Notes: generated by a model from the sequence alone, not told the origin. A DNA stretch of 13,015 nucleotides from an uncultured Collinsella sp. (GCA_905209765.1 CAJLUE010000047.1:1-13015), one strand, 5' to 3'. Counted from the first letter of the stretch, positions 6,145-12,601 are shown. Program-made: numbers and translations.

Positions 6145-6422
6145 GGGCTTGTGTTCAAAAAAGCGCAAATATGAGTACTGTTACTTTTTTAGTGGCAGCG
6201 ATTTTTGGCAAAAACAGCCCTTTTTGGCCTCGTTCGCCCTCTTTTTAAGGACCTTATTGTCATTTTCTAATCTACCGGCTACTCGTTAACGTACAAGCAG
6301 CATGTAGTTGTCCATTATTTTTAGTGCGTAAAATGAAACGCCGTTTGTGACAGTACTCACAAACGGCGTTTTTTGCACACGAGGGCATCCGGGGCATGCC
6401 CGGCCCCAATTTTTTTACGCGC
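6092..6422. other. 331-bp intergenic stretch, T-rich block between convergent genes
   Basis: No supported gene. After the hairpin at 6090-6144 the sequence turns much richer in A/T than its surroundings. T-runs lie at 6185-6190, 6202-6206, 6221-6225 and 6242-6246, with TTTTTGGC present twice (6202-6209 and 6221-6228). AAAAAAG (6157-6163) and CTTTTTT (6184-6190) form an inverted pair around an AGTACT palindrome (6174-6179). GAGTACTG at 6173-6180 is the reverse complement of CAGTACTC at 6351-6358, which spans the loop of the terminator at the far end. A 25-codon frame at 6171-6248 has no ribosome site. The block may be a dispersed repeat or carry a small RNA; neither can be shown here. Confidence 0.45.
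6336..6374 (+). terminator. Strong intrinsic terminator, plus strand
   Basis: A perfect 15-bp stem (6336-6350 with 6357-6371; core ACGCCGTTTGTGA) with a 6-nt loop runs into a T-run at 6369-6374. It faces the plus strand, 245 nt after the 84-aa gene. On the minus strand the stem is followed only by TTTCATTTTA, so it may also stop nhaA transcripts, less strongly. Confidence 0.85.
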
Positions 6423-7781
6423 CTACTCGCCCTTGGGCGCGGGGTGTTTGCAGACCACGCTCATGTAGATCATACCGAGCACGGCAGCGGTGACCGAACC
6501 GGCAAGGATGGCGGCCTTGGCAGCCAGAACCTCAAACTGGGCCGTCGGGAAGGCAAGGCCGCTGATGAGAATCGACATCGTAAAGCCAATGCCGCCCAGA
6601 ATGCCCACACCGGCAATCATGTGCCAGTTGACATTGTGCGGCAACTGGCAAGCCTTGAGCTTGACCAGGGCAAATGTCATGCCAAAAATACCAATCGGCT
6701 TGCCCAGCAGCATGCCAAAGTACACGCCGAGCGTCACTGGGTCGGTGAGCAGTGTGCTCATGTCCACGCCCACCAGGCGAACCTGTGCGTTCACGAACGC
6801 AAAGATCGGCAGAATCACAAAGTTGACCGGCGTGGAGATCAGACGCTCCATGCGGATAAGCGGCGGGGTCACGCGGTGCATGACGCGCTCGACCTTGGTG
6901 GTCGAGACGGTAAAGTCGTGCTGGCCCAGGATATGCGCCTCGTCGTCGTATCGATCATCGAGCAACGGCAGGCACTCGCCCAACCAATCGGTGAGGCTAT
7001 CGAGCTTGACGCCGCACTTGGCCGGGATGGTAAAGGCCAAGATGACGCCGGCGAGCGTGGCATGCACACCGCTCTTAAACATGCAGAACCACAACAGCAG
7101 ACCCAGTACCGAATACGGGGCAAGGCGGTAATGCTGCGTCTTGTTGAGCCACACGAGCGCGCAGGTCACAAGCGCGGCAGCGCCCAACCAAAACGGATTG
7201 GGGCTCTGCCCGTAGAAGATGGCGATGGCGGCGATGGAGATAAGGTCGTCGGCGATGGCGAGCGTCGAGAAGAACACGCGCACGCCGTTGGGCACGCGAT
7301 TGCCCAAAAGCGACAGCACGCCCAGCGCAAAGGCAATATCGGTTGCCATGGGAATGGCCCAGCCATTGTGCGCGCCGGCATGGTTAAAGATCAGATAGAT
7401 GCAGGCGGGGACGACGACGCCGCCCACAGCCGCCAGCATGGGAAGCATGGCCTGGCGCGGGTTTTTGAGCTCGCCGACCGTCATCTCGTACTTAAGCTCA
7501 ATGCCCACCAACAAAAAGAAAATCGCCATGAGGAAGTCGTTGACGAAAAGCTCAACGGTGAGACCGGCCGTAAGGTTGCCCAGACCCACATACAGCGGGG
7601 TCTCCAAAAAGTGATGGATGGCCTCGTAGGCATCGGTATTGGCGCAAATGACGGCGGCGATGGCGGCGAAGACCATGACGGCGGCGGAAATCGTGCCGTT
7701 CTCGGCGATGCGCTCCCAAATGTCGTGGCGTTCAAAGCGCTTGCGCTCACGGACGTTGAACAGCTGCTCAGTTGCTGCCAT
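6423..7781 (-). CDS. nhaA: Na+/H+ antiporter NhaA
   Basis: Inner-membrane antiporter that exports Na+ (or Li+) in exchange for protons, for sodium and pH homeostasis. 452 residues, longer than the E. coli protein (388), mainly by a hydrophilic insert at about 258-300 (LDSLTDWLGECLPLLDDRYD onward) and a longer N-terminus; such longer forms are common in actinobacteria. Ion-binding residues are present: D148 in ATDIAFALGV, and D178-D179 in LAIADDLISI, which correspond to D133 and D163/D164 of E. coli. Lys361 in LLGKPIGI corresponds to K300. About 11-12 hydrophobic spans are visible, and the glycine-rich GVGILGGIGFTMSI (391-404) is typical of the family. ATG 7781 has AGGAG with a 6-nt spacer. 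It stands alone, between a terminator-bearing leader and convergent DNA. Confidence 0.97.
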   Translation of the reverse strand: MAATEQLFNVRERKRFERHDIWERIAENGTISAAVMVFAAIAAVICANTDAYEAIHHFLETPLYVGLGNLTAGLTVELFVNDFLMAIFFLLVGIELKYEMTVGELKNPRQAMLPMLAAVGGVVVPACIYLIFNHAGAHNGWAIPMATDIAFALGVLSLLGNRVPNGVRVFFSTLAIADDLISIAAIAIFYGQSPNPFWLGAAALVTCALVWLNKTQHYRLAPYSVLGLLLWFCMFKSGVHATLAGVILAFTIPAKCGVKLDSLTDWLGECLPLLDDRYDDEAHILGQHDFTVSTTKVERVMHRVTPPLIRMERLISTPVNFVILPIFAFVNAQVRLVGVDMSTLLTDPVTLGVYFGMLLGKPIGIFGMTFALVKLKACQLPHNVNWHMIAGVGILGGIGFTMSILISGLAFPTAQFEVLAAKAAILAGSVTAAVLGMIYMSVVCKHPAPKGE

Positions 7782-7795
7782 GGGCGGCTCCTTTC

Positions 7796-7811
7796 ACGGG
7801 AAAGCTCCCGT
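7796..7811 (-). promoter_or_regulatory. Hairpin directly upstream of the nhaA ribosome site
   Basis: On the minus strand ACGGGA-GCTT-TCCCGT forms a perfect 6-bp hairpin with a 4-nt loop that ends only 3 nt before AAGGAG of nhaA. Its position suggests it can affect ribosome access or be part of a leader switch. Confidence 0.5.
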
Positions 7812-7814
7812 CTT

Positions 7815-7850
7815 AAAAAAGCACGGCCCGCCCAAGTGGCGGCGCCGCGC
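7815..7850 (-). terminator. Intrinsic terminator or attenuator in the nhaA leader
   Basis: On the minus strand, outer arms 7850-7844 and 7827-7821 (7 bp, one G-U) and inner arms 7842-7838 and 7832-7828 (CCGCC/GGCGG) form a stem with one bulge and a 5-nt loop. TTTTTT follows at 7820-7815. It lies only about 34 nt before the nhaA start. The pyrophosphatase gene upstream already has its own terminator at 7988-8027, so this one probably acts on a leader or small RNA of nhaA. A GCCGCGC segment at 7907-7901 could pair with the first arm as an antiterminator. Confidence 0.65.
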
Positions 7851-7925
7851 TCTAACGTATTACGCTTGCATCTAGCCTACCCTGCACGACAAGCACGCAG
7901 GCGCGGCCGAAAAGCGGAACCACAG

Positions 7926-7946
7926 GTTGAACATTATTTGCTCAAC
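7926..7946. promoter_or_regulatory. 21-bp operator-like inverted repeat upstream of nhaA
   Basis: GTTGAACA (7926-7933) and TGCTCAAC (7939-7946) are inverted half-sites with one mismatch and a 5-bp A/T spacer. This has the look of a dimeric repressor or activator site. No matching regulator gene is in the window, and no clear promoter could be placed beside it. Confidence 0.35.
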
Positions 7947-7987
7947 GGCACGGGCGCCCGTCCAATAGCGGACGCGGCCCCGCGCAC

Positions 7988-8027
7988 AAAAAACGACCGG
8001 AGCGCGGGGCGTCCGCGATCCGGTCGT
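7988..8027 (-). terminator. Strong intrinsic terminator of the pyrophosphatase gene
   Basis: On the minus strand ACGACCGGA (8027-8019) pairs with TCCGGTCGT (8001-7993), with an inner CGCGG/CCGCG helix, followed by a run of T (7993-7988). It begins 19 nt after the ppaC stop codon. Confidence 0.9.
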
Positions 8028-8046
8028 GGCGTTTGGTCAACTAAAC

Positions 8047-8970
8047 CTAGCAGGCGGCCATGATGGGAGCAGCGACCTGCTTCTTACGGGAGAGGACGCC
8101 CGGCATCCAGACGCCGTCGTGCTCGTCGGCAATACCCAGGCCCTTCTGAGCAGCCTCGGTCTCGCCCTCGAGCAGGACCTGCGAGCCCTCCTCCATGATG
8201 TCGGTGATGCACAGGACAATGCCGTCGGCACCCTTCTCGGCGGCATAGGCGCGCATAGCCTCGCGGATCTCGTCGATCATGCCGAGTGCGCGGGTCTTGT
8301 CGACGGTCTCGTACTGGCCGATGAGCAGCTTCTTGCCGGCGGGCTCGAACATCTTGATGTCGTTGCCGACCATCTCGGCTGCGGTGAAGGAGCCGGACGG
8401 ACGGGTGAGGAAGACCTCCATGCCAAACTTGACCGGGTCGACGCCCACCTGCTCGCCGAGCTTGGCGGCGACGGCGCGGTCGACATCGGTGGTGGTGGGG
8501 CTCTTGAGCATAAGCGTGTCGGTCATCATGGCCGAGAGCAGCAGCTTGGCCTGGACGTCGGAAAGCTCAACGCCGAGCACGCCGGCGAGCTTGGTGACGA
8601 TGGTGCAGCTGGAACCCCAGGGCAGGCAGATGTAGTGCAGCGGGCCGGCGGTCTCGAAGTCGCCGATGCGGTGATGATCGACAACGCCAAAGACCGTGGC
8701 GTCCTTAAGGCCGGCGACGGACTGGGCAGACTCGTTGTGGTCGGTGAGGACGACGAGCTGACCGGCCTCGACGGACTCGATCACGCGGGGCTCGGCGATG
8801 CCGGCGTCGGCGAGCAGCTTGGCGGACTCGGCCGGAAGCTGACCAAGGGCGCAGGCCTCGTAGGTGTTGCCGGCATACTCAACCTGGTTGAGCAGCTGGG
8901 ACAGGACGACGGCGCTCATGATGGCGTCGTTATCGGGGTTCTGGTGACCAAAGACAAGAACGTTTGCCAT
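8047..8970 (-). CDS. ppaC: Manganese-dependent inorganic pyrophosphatase (family II, DHH)
   Basis: Soluble cytoplasmic enzyme that hydrolyses pyrophosphate to two phosphates and pulls biosynthetic reactions forward. 307 residues, the normal length for the form without CBS domains. Metal and active-site residues of family II are all in place: H9, D13 and D15 in FGHQNPDNDAI; D77 in LTDHNE; the DHH motif 98-100; and D151 in MMTDTLML. The C-terminal DHHA2 domain ends in SRKKQV (294-299), whose Arg and Lys bind substrate. ATG 8970 has GGAGG with a 6-nt spacer. It is a single-gene unit: the kinase gene upstream ends 166 nt away and a strong terminator follows. Promoter elements are not clear (TACCAT at 9009-9014 is a weak -10 candidate). 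Confidence 0.97.
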   Translation of the reverse strand: MANVLVFGHQNPDNDAIMSAVVLSQLLNQVEYAGNTYEACALGQLPAESAKLLADAGIAEPRVIESVEAGQLVVLTDHNESAQSVAGLKDATVFGVVDHHRIGDFETAGPLHYICLPWGSSCTIVTKLAGVLGVELSDVQAKLLLSAMMTDTLMLKSPTTTDVDRAVAAKLGEQVGVDPVKFGMEVFLTRPSGSFTAAEMVGNDIKMFEPAGKKLLIGQYETVDKTRALGMIDEIREAMRAYAAEKGADGIVLCITDIMEEGSQVLLEGETEAAQKGLGIADEHDGVWMPGVLSRKKQVAAPIMAAC

Positions 8971-9084
8971 GGATATCCTCCACTTGATATGTGTACTTGG
9001 ACGTAGCTATGGTAGCACGCCGATGCCGAGCCTTCGCAGACGGAAGGGTCACGGCATATTTTGGGGCAGGCATGGGGGCCAAGA

Positions 9085-9134
9085 CTGTCCCTTTTGCACC
9101 GTGTTGGTGCAAAGTAACCTGACCCCCTTGCACC
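9085..9134 (-). repeat. Repeat-like hairpin element behind the ROK kinase gene
   Basis: On the minus strand two related 16-mers follow each other: GGTGCAAGGGGGTCAG (9134-9119) and GGTGCAAAAGGGACAG (9100-9085), 13 of 16 identical. Between them, TTTGCACC pairs with GGTGCAAA across a 5-nt loop (9093-9100 with 9106-9113). Alternatively GGTGCAA at 9134-9128 pairs with TTGCACC at 9112-9106. No T-run follows, so it is not a standard terminator. The layout resembles REP-type palindromes. It starts 2 nt beyond the kinase stop codon. Confidence 0.55.
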
Positions 9135-9136
9135 AG

Positions 9137-10090
9137 CTATTTACCGGCGGCGCGCAGGGCTACGTAGGCGGCACCGATGATGCCGGCGTCGTTGCCGAGC
9201 GAAGCGACCTTGATGGGCGTCTCGCGCGAGGCGGAAAGCGCGTAGCGCTGGAAGTGCTCGCGGACCTTGTCGAGGTAGACATCGGCCGAAGCGGACGCGC
9301 CGCCACCGATCAGGAACATCTCGGGGTCGACCACGTTGGCGATAAGCGCCAGGGCACGGCCGAGATAGTCGGCCATGGTATCGGCAGCTGCCAGCGCGAG
9401 CTTGTCACCCTCGCGGCAGGCCTGGAACACGTCCTTGGAATCAGAAGGCCCGGTGAGCTCGATGGGCTCGACGCCCGCCTTCTTGCACTCAGCAAGGTAG
9501 TTGCTCACCACGCCAGTGGCGCTGGAATACTGCTCCAGATGGCCATGGCCGCCACAGCCGCAGGTGCGCTCCTCAGCCGGGTTCAGGCACATGTGGCCAA
9601 TCTCACCGCCAGCACCCACAACGCCCGATACCACGTCGCCGTTGACGATTACGCCGCCGCCCACGCCGGTACCGATGGTGACCATCACGACGTTCTGCAC
9701 GCCCTTGGCAGAACCGAGCCAGGCCTCGCCCATGGCAGCGGCGTTGGCATCGTTCTCGTACTTAACGACCGCGTCGGGGCAGTGCTTTTGAATGGCGATC
9801 CTCAGCTCGGGCAGGTTAATGGCAATGTTGGCCTTGACCTTGGCATCGCCCGATGCCGGGATGGGGCACGGAACGGCCAGGCCAATGCCCGCCACAAAGG
9901 CACGCGGAATCTGCGCCTTGGCGACCACCTGGTCGATAGCCTCGGTCACCGCGGCAAAGCCCGCAGCGTCAACGATGGGAGGCGTGGGCACGCTGGCCTT
10001 GGCAAGCAGGTTGCCGTCCTCGTCGAACAGGCCCTCCTTAACCGAGGTGCCGCCGACGTCGATGCCGATGTAGTACTGCTTAGGTTCCAT
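9137..10090 (-). CDS. glk: ROK-family sugar kinase, probable glucokinase
   Basis: ATP-dependent kinase that most likely phosphorylates glucose at O6 in the cytoplasm. 317 residues from ATG 10090, which has AAAGGTG upstream; a longer in-frame start lacks a site and precedes the usual family start. Motifs in order: phosphate-binding IGIDVGGTSVKEG (8-20); catalytic Asp114 in ENDANAAA; the second ATP motif VTIGTGVGGGVI (137-148); GGEIGHMCL with the zinc ligand His166; then CGCGGHGHLEQYSSATG (177-193). In most ROK proteins that last motif is CxCGxxGCxE, so the third zinc Cys is replaced here by His184. There is no N-terminal DNA-binding domain, so it is a kinase and not a NagC/Mlc-type repressor. 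It follows the PTS operon terminator by about 145 nt and could use the glucose released by the GH1 enzyme. Fructokinase or N-acetylmannosamine kinase activity cannot be excluded. Confidence 0.9.
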   Translation of the reverse strand: MEPKQYYIGIDVGGTSVKEGLFDEDGNLLAKASVPTPPIVDAAGFAAVTEAIDQVVAKAQIPRAFVAGIGLAVPCPIPASGDAKVKANIAINLPELRIAIQKHCPDAVVKYENDANAAAMGEAWLGSAKGVQNVVMVTIGTGVGGGVIVNGDVVSGVVGAGGEIGHMCLNPAEERTCGCGGHGHLEQYSSATGVVSNYLAECKKAGVEPIELTGPSDSKDVFQACREGDKLALAAADTMADYLGRALALIANVVDPEMFLIGGGASASADVYLDKVREHFQRYALSASRETPIKVASLGNDAGIIGAAYVALRAAGK

Positions 10091-10152
10091 GGGAGCCCAC
10101 CTTTCTCGTTTAAACATTGCCTGTATGGTACCGCTCCCAAGGCAAAAACCTA

Positions 10153-10177
10153 CCAAAAAGGGACAGGTTTGTTTTGG
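10153..10177 (+). repeat. Hairpin element upstream of the ROK kinase gene, related to 9085-9134
   Basis: CCAAAA (10153-10158) and TTTTGG (10172-10177) are inverted arms around AGGGACAGGTTTG. The core AAAAGGGACAG (10156-10166) is identical to the one at 9095-9085 on the other strand, and GGGACAGGTT resembles GGGTCAGGTT of the first element. The kinase gene is therefore flanked by related elements in opposite orientation. Confidence 0.45.
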
Positions 10178-10235
10178 CAGGCTTTATCTGGGGAAACGCG
10201 AATGGTCGCTTAATAGGTCGCGCAAGACCTTCCCC

Positions 10236-10273
10236 AAATATAAAGGCGCCGGGAGGCGGAGACTCCCGGCGCC
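10236..10273 (-). terminator. Strong intrinsic terminator of the PTS operon
   Basis: A perfect 11-bp stem, GGCGCCGGGAG with CTCCCGGCGCC (10273-10263 and 10255-10245 on the minus strand), with a 7-nt loop, followed by TTTATATTT (10244-10236). It ends the transcript after the IIA gene and separates it from the kinase gene. Confidence 0.9.
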
Positions 10274-10331
10274 CGTCAAAGGGACTGTGTTGTCTGTTGG
10301 ACCGCACGGTCCGTCGCGGCGATAACGCCGA

Positions 10332-10664
10332 CTAGGCCTGAAGTGCCTGCAGCTGCTTGTGAATCTCGATGAGCTCCGTCGCCATGACGCGCATGGTCTC
10401 GGTACCGGCCATCTGGTCCTCGGCATGCAGCAGAATCAACGGGGCCTCGCCGTTACGCTCGCCGTTGGCCTCCTTCTTCAGAAGCCCCATGTGAACATCG
10501 TGGCCACCGTTATAGGCCTCGTCGCCCTGCTTGATAAGCTCCTCGGCGGCGTCAAAATCGCCCTCCTTGGCCTTTTGCACGGCATTGATGTACATGCTCT
10601 TGGCGGTACCGACGTAGCTGATGATCTCGAAGCAGGTCATCTGCAGTTCGTTCATATCCTCCAT
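10332..10664 (-). CDS. celC: PTS lactose/cellobiose-family EIIA component
   Basis: Cytoplasmic phosphocarrier that takes phosphate from HPr and passes it to EIIB. 110 residues from ATG 10664, all-helical, the usual family length. The phosphorylated histidine is His80 in LILLHAEDQMAG (76-87), and Asp83 is the conserved residue of the trimer core metal site. The start is not certain: ATG 10664 has a modest AGGTG site 6 nt upstream; GTG 10673 adjoins the IIB stop; ATG 10655 has GGAGG only 2 nt away, too close. It lies 9 nt after the IIB gene and is the last gene of the operon, followed by a strong terminator. Substrate is cellobiose, chitobiose or lactose by family; cellobiose-type beta-glucosides fit the GH1 neighbour best. 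Confidence 0.93.
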   Translation of the reverse strand: MEDMNELQMTCFEIISYVGTAKSMYINAVQKAKEGDFDAAEELIKQGDEAYNGGHDVHMGLLKKEANGERNGEAPLILLHAEDQMAGTETMRVMATELIEIHKQLQALQA

Positions 10665-10673
10665 GCGGAGCAC

Positions 10674-10976
10674 CTAGCCCATCACGCTGACGCAGTGGTC
10701 GATGATGCCGGCAGCGTTCATGCGGCCGTAGTCGACCATGTTGATGACCTCGACCGGAAAACGACCGGCGGCCTCCTTCTCAAAATCGCCCTTGGTGTAG
10801 CCGATCTGCGGACCAAGCAGCAACATGTCGCACTCGTCCAGGTGATCGTGGGCCTCGTTCATGGGACGAGCCTCGACCTCAATATCCAGACCACGGTTTG
10901 CAACCTCGGCCTGCATCTTCTGGACCAGCAGGCTCGTGGACATGCCGGCATTGCAGCAGAGCATGATCTTCTTCAT
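10674..10976 (-). CDS. celA: PTS lactose/cellobiose-family EIIB component
   Basis: Cytoplasmic phosphotransfer protein that receives phosphate from EIIA on a cysteine and gives it to the incoming sugar on EIIC. 100 residues. The active-site loop LCCNAGMSTSLLV (6-18) carries the phosphorylated Cys8; a second Cys7 stands beside it. LLLGPQIGY (52-60) is the family's second conserved loop. ATG 10976 has AAGGAGG with a 5-nt spacer, the best ribosome site in this operon. It follows the IIC gene after an unusually long 161-bp gap that contains hairpins, and is nearly joined to the IIA gene. The gap may allow more of the soluble IIB/IIA than of the membrane IIC. Confidence 0.95.
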   Translation of the reverse strand: MKKIMLCCNAGMSTSLLVQKMQAEVANRGLDIEVEARPMNEAHDHLDECDMLLLGPQIGYTKGDFEKEAAGRFPVEVINMVDYGRMNAAGIIDHCVSVMG

Positions 10977-10992
10977 GGTTTCCTCCTTATAA

Positions 10993-11007
10993 CTGCGCGG
11001 CGCGCAG
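10993..11007 (-). promoter_or_regulatory. Perfect palindrome just before the IIB ribosome site
   Basis: CTGCGCG and CGCGCAG are perfect inverted arms around one central base. On the mRNA this would be a small GC hairpin ending about 5 nt before AAGGAGG of the IIB gene. A second dyad, ACAACTGGTTGT, lies at 11011-11022. Confidence 0.4.
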
Positions 11008-11077
11008 ACGACAACTGGTTGTATTCCTTGCGGCTATTGTGCCCGCTCCCCTGTATCTTTACGCAAGGGAGAGAGCC

Positions 11078-11108
11078 GCGGGCACCGGCACCGCGTACCG
11101 GCGCCCGC
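11078..11108 (-). other. Stable hairpin in the IIC-IIB gap, no T-run
   Basis: Thirteen base pairs including two G-U pairs (11108-11096 with 11090-11078 on the minus strand) with the 5-nt loop CGCGG. No T-run follows, so it is probably not a terminator. It may protect or define the 3' end of a processed IIC message. Confidence 0.55.
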
Positions 11109-11137
11109 AAAGGTGAAAGGGACGAACGTTAGGCGTT

Positions 11138-12481
11138 CTACTCGGCGAGAGCCTCCTGCTTGGCGATTGCCTTCTCGGAAATCTTCATAAAGGGCAGGTA
11201 GACGGCCATGCCAATGACAATCTCGAGAGCCTGCCACACGCCGGCGCGCCAGTCAAAGCCCGTAGCGAGCAGGGCATTGATGACGGGAGGCATGGTCCAG
11301 GGCACCTGGGCGATGCAGGGGCTGATGATGCCTGCGCAGGTAAGGCCATAGGTGATGCCGATGAACAGATCGGGAAGGAGGACGAACGGGATCATGAGCG
11401 GCAGGTTGTACACGATGGGGTAACCGTAGATAACCGGCTCGTTGATGTTGAACAGACCAGGCAGGATAGCCATCTTGGAAACGGTCTCGGAAGCCTTGTT
11501 CTTGGAGAACAGGAGCGTGTCGAGCAGAAGCATGAGGGTGCAGCCCGAGCCGCCGATGAGGGCGAAGCTGTTAACGATCTGCATGTTCATGTAGTGATCG
11601 GGCTGGATGGTGCCACCGGCGGCAAAGGTAGCCATGTTGTCGACGATGAGCATGGTCAGGATCGGCTCGACGGTAGCGCCAGAGATGGTGGACTGGTGAA
11701 TACCGACGCAGAACAGCAGGTTAGCAAGGGTGTAGATGAGGATAACAGCCCACGGACCGGCGTTCATGATGCTCTTGAGCGGGTTGGAGATGCACGTGGA
11801 GATGATGGTGCACAGATCGGTGCCGGCGCACACGGCGAGCAGGGCTGCGGCAAGAGCGAAGATCGCGAGGTTGAGCAGCATCGGGATCATGACGTTGAAG
11901 GAGTTGGAGACCGCGGGAGGCACGCCCTCGCCCAGCTTAACCTTGAGCTTCTCGACGCCAGAAATCTTGATGAAGAGCGAGACGGAAAGCAGGGCGATGA
12001 TAATAGCCGAGAACAGACCGTTGGTGCCGGTGTTGGCAGTCGAAAGGGCGCCCGTGACCTCGGCGGAGGTGATCTTGTCGGTGAGCAGCGGGCTCGTGGC
12101 GGCAAGCGAGGCGGTGATCTGCTGCGGCATCATGATGACGAAAGCAGAGATGGCGACGACCACGCAAGCGAGCGGGTTATCGAAACGCTTGTTCTTAGCG
12201 AGGCTGTAGCCAATCAATCCGGCCAAGATAATGGCAGAGACGTTGAGGGTGCCCAGCGTAATTGCCGAACCCCACGTCTGAAGGTTGGCAAGGCCCGCCG
12301 CATCGAGCGGGAACAGAGGGAACACGACGTTGTTAATAAGAACCGCGATACCCGCAAGGATATAGAGCGGCGTGATGGTCGCGAAGGCGTCACGCAGGGA
12401 ACGCAGGTGAACCTGGTTTCCCACCTTCGCAGAGACCTCGGCAAACTTGTCGAGGAAGCTCTTTCCGTTGTCACTGGCCAT
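11138..12481 (-). CDS. celB: PTS cellobiose-type EIIC permease
   Basis: Membrane channel of a lactose/cellobiose-family PTS; it binds the disaccharide and carries it in while EIIB phosphorylates it. 447 residues with about ten hydrophobic spans from residue 35 to 432. Family hallmarks: GIHQSTISGATVEPILTM (260-277) with His262, and GLFNINEPVIYGYPIVYN (342-359) with the conserved Asn-Glu-Pro (Glu348), both at the sugar site. PWTMPPVINALLATG (395-409) is also typical. It carries no fused IIA or IIB domain; these are separate genes downstream. ATG 12481 has AGGAG with a 5-nt spacer. The GH1 gene lies 120 nt upstream on the same strand. N,N'-diacetylchitobiose is an alternative substrate, but the GH1 enzyme favours beta-glucosides. 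Confidence 0.95.
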   Translation of the reverse strand: MASDNGKSFLDKFAEVSAKVGNQVHLRSLRDAFATITPLYILAGIAVLINNVVFPLFPLDAAGLANLQTWGSAITLGTLNVSAIILAGLIGYSLAKNKRFDNPLACVVVAISAFVIMMPQQITASLAATSPLLTDKITSAEVTGALSTANTGTNGLFSAIIIALLSVSLFIKISGVEKLKVKLGEGVPPAVSNSFNVMIPMLLNLAIFALAAALLAVCAGTDLCTIISTCISNPLKSIMNAGPWAVILIYTLANLLFCVGIHQSTISGATVEPILTMLIVDNMATFAAGGTIQPDHYMNMQIVNSFALIGGSGCTLMLLLDTLLFSKNKASETVSKMAILPGLFNINEPVIYGYPIVYNLPLMIPFVLLPDLFIGITYGLTCAGIISPCIAQVPWTMPPVINALLATGFDWRAGVWQALEIVIGMAVYLPFMKISEKAIAKQEALAE

Positions 12482-12563
12482 GATTGCTCCTAACTTTCAA
12501 ATCCGGCCTTTTCCTATGCGCACGGTGGTCTGTCGCCCTCTGCCACCAGATGTGCCATGTGTT

Positions 12564-12596
12564 GCGCGCAGCGGCGCGCGGTCTGGGCGTTCGCCC
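12564..12596 (-). other. Two short hairpins between the GH1 gene and the IIC gene
   Basis: GCGCGC (12564-12569) and GCGCGC (12574-12579) are separated by 4 nt. GGGCG (12585-12589) and CGCCC (12592-12596) follow as a second tight hairpin. There are no T-runs and no clear promoter for the IIC gene, so these more likely shape the polycistronic mRNA than end it. Confidence 0.35.
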
Positions 12597-12601
12597 GTTC
12601 G

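Noticed and set aside
6171..6248. 25-codon frame beginning MSTVTFLVAAIFG in the T-rich intergenic block
   Set aside because: No ribosome binding site before the ATG and no further support; noted because it could matter if the block proves to be a conserved repeat.
6240..6300. Promoter candidates in the T-rich block, such as TTGTCA at 6257 (plus) and TTGTAC/TAGATT (minus)
   Set aside because: Only one box of each pair matches well, and the partner at normal spacing is poor.
9093..9113. Hairpin behind the ROK kinase gene as an intrinsic terminator
   Set aside because: A good 8-bp stem but no T-run on either strand; better described as a repeat-like element.
6396..10213. Very long plus-strand open frames opposite nhaA, ppaC and the ROK kinase gene (for example 6396-8063, 8026-9006, 8969-10213)
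   Set aside because: They are antisense to genes with clear families and intact motifs; their translations are rich in Arg, His, Gly and Asp without recognisable domains, as expected from GC-rich codon use read backwards.
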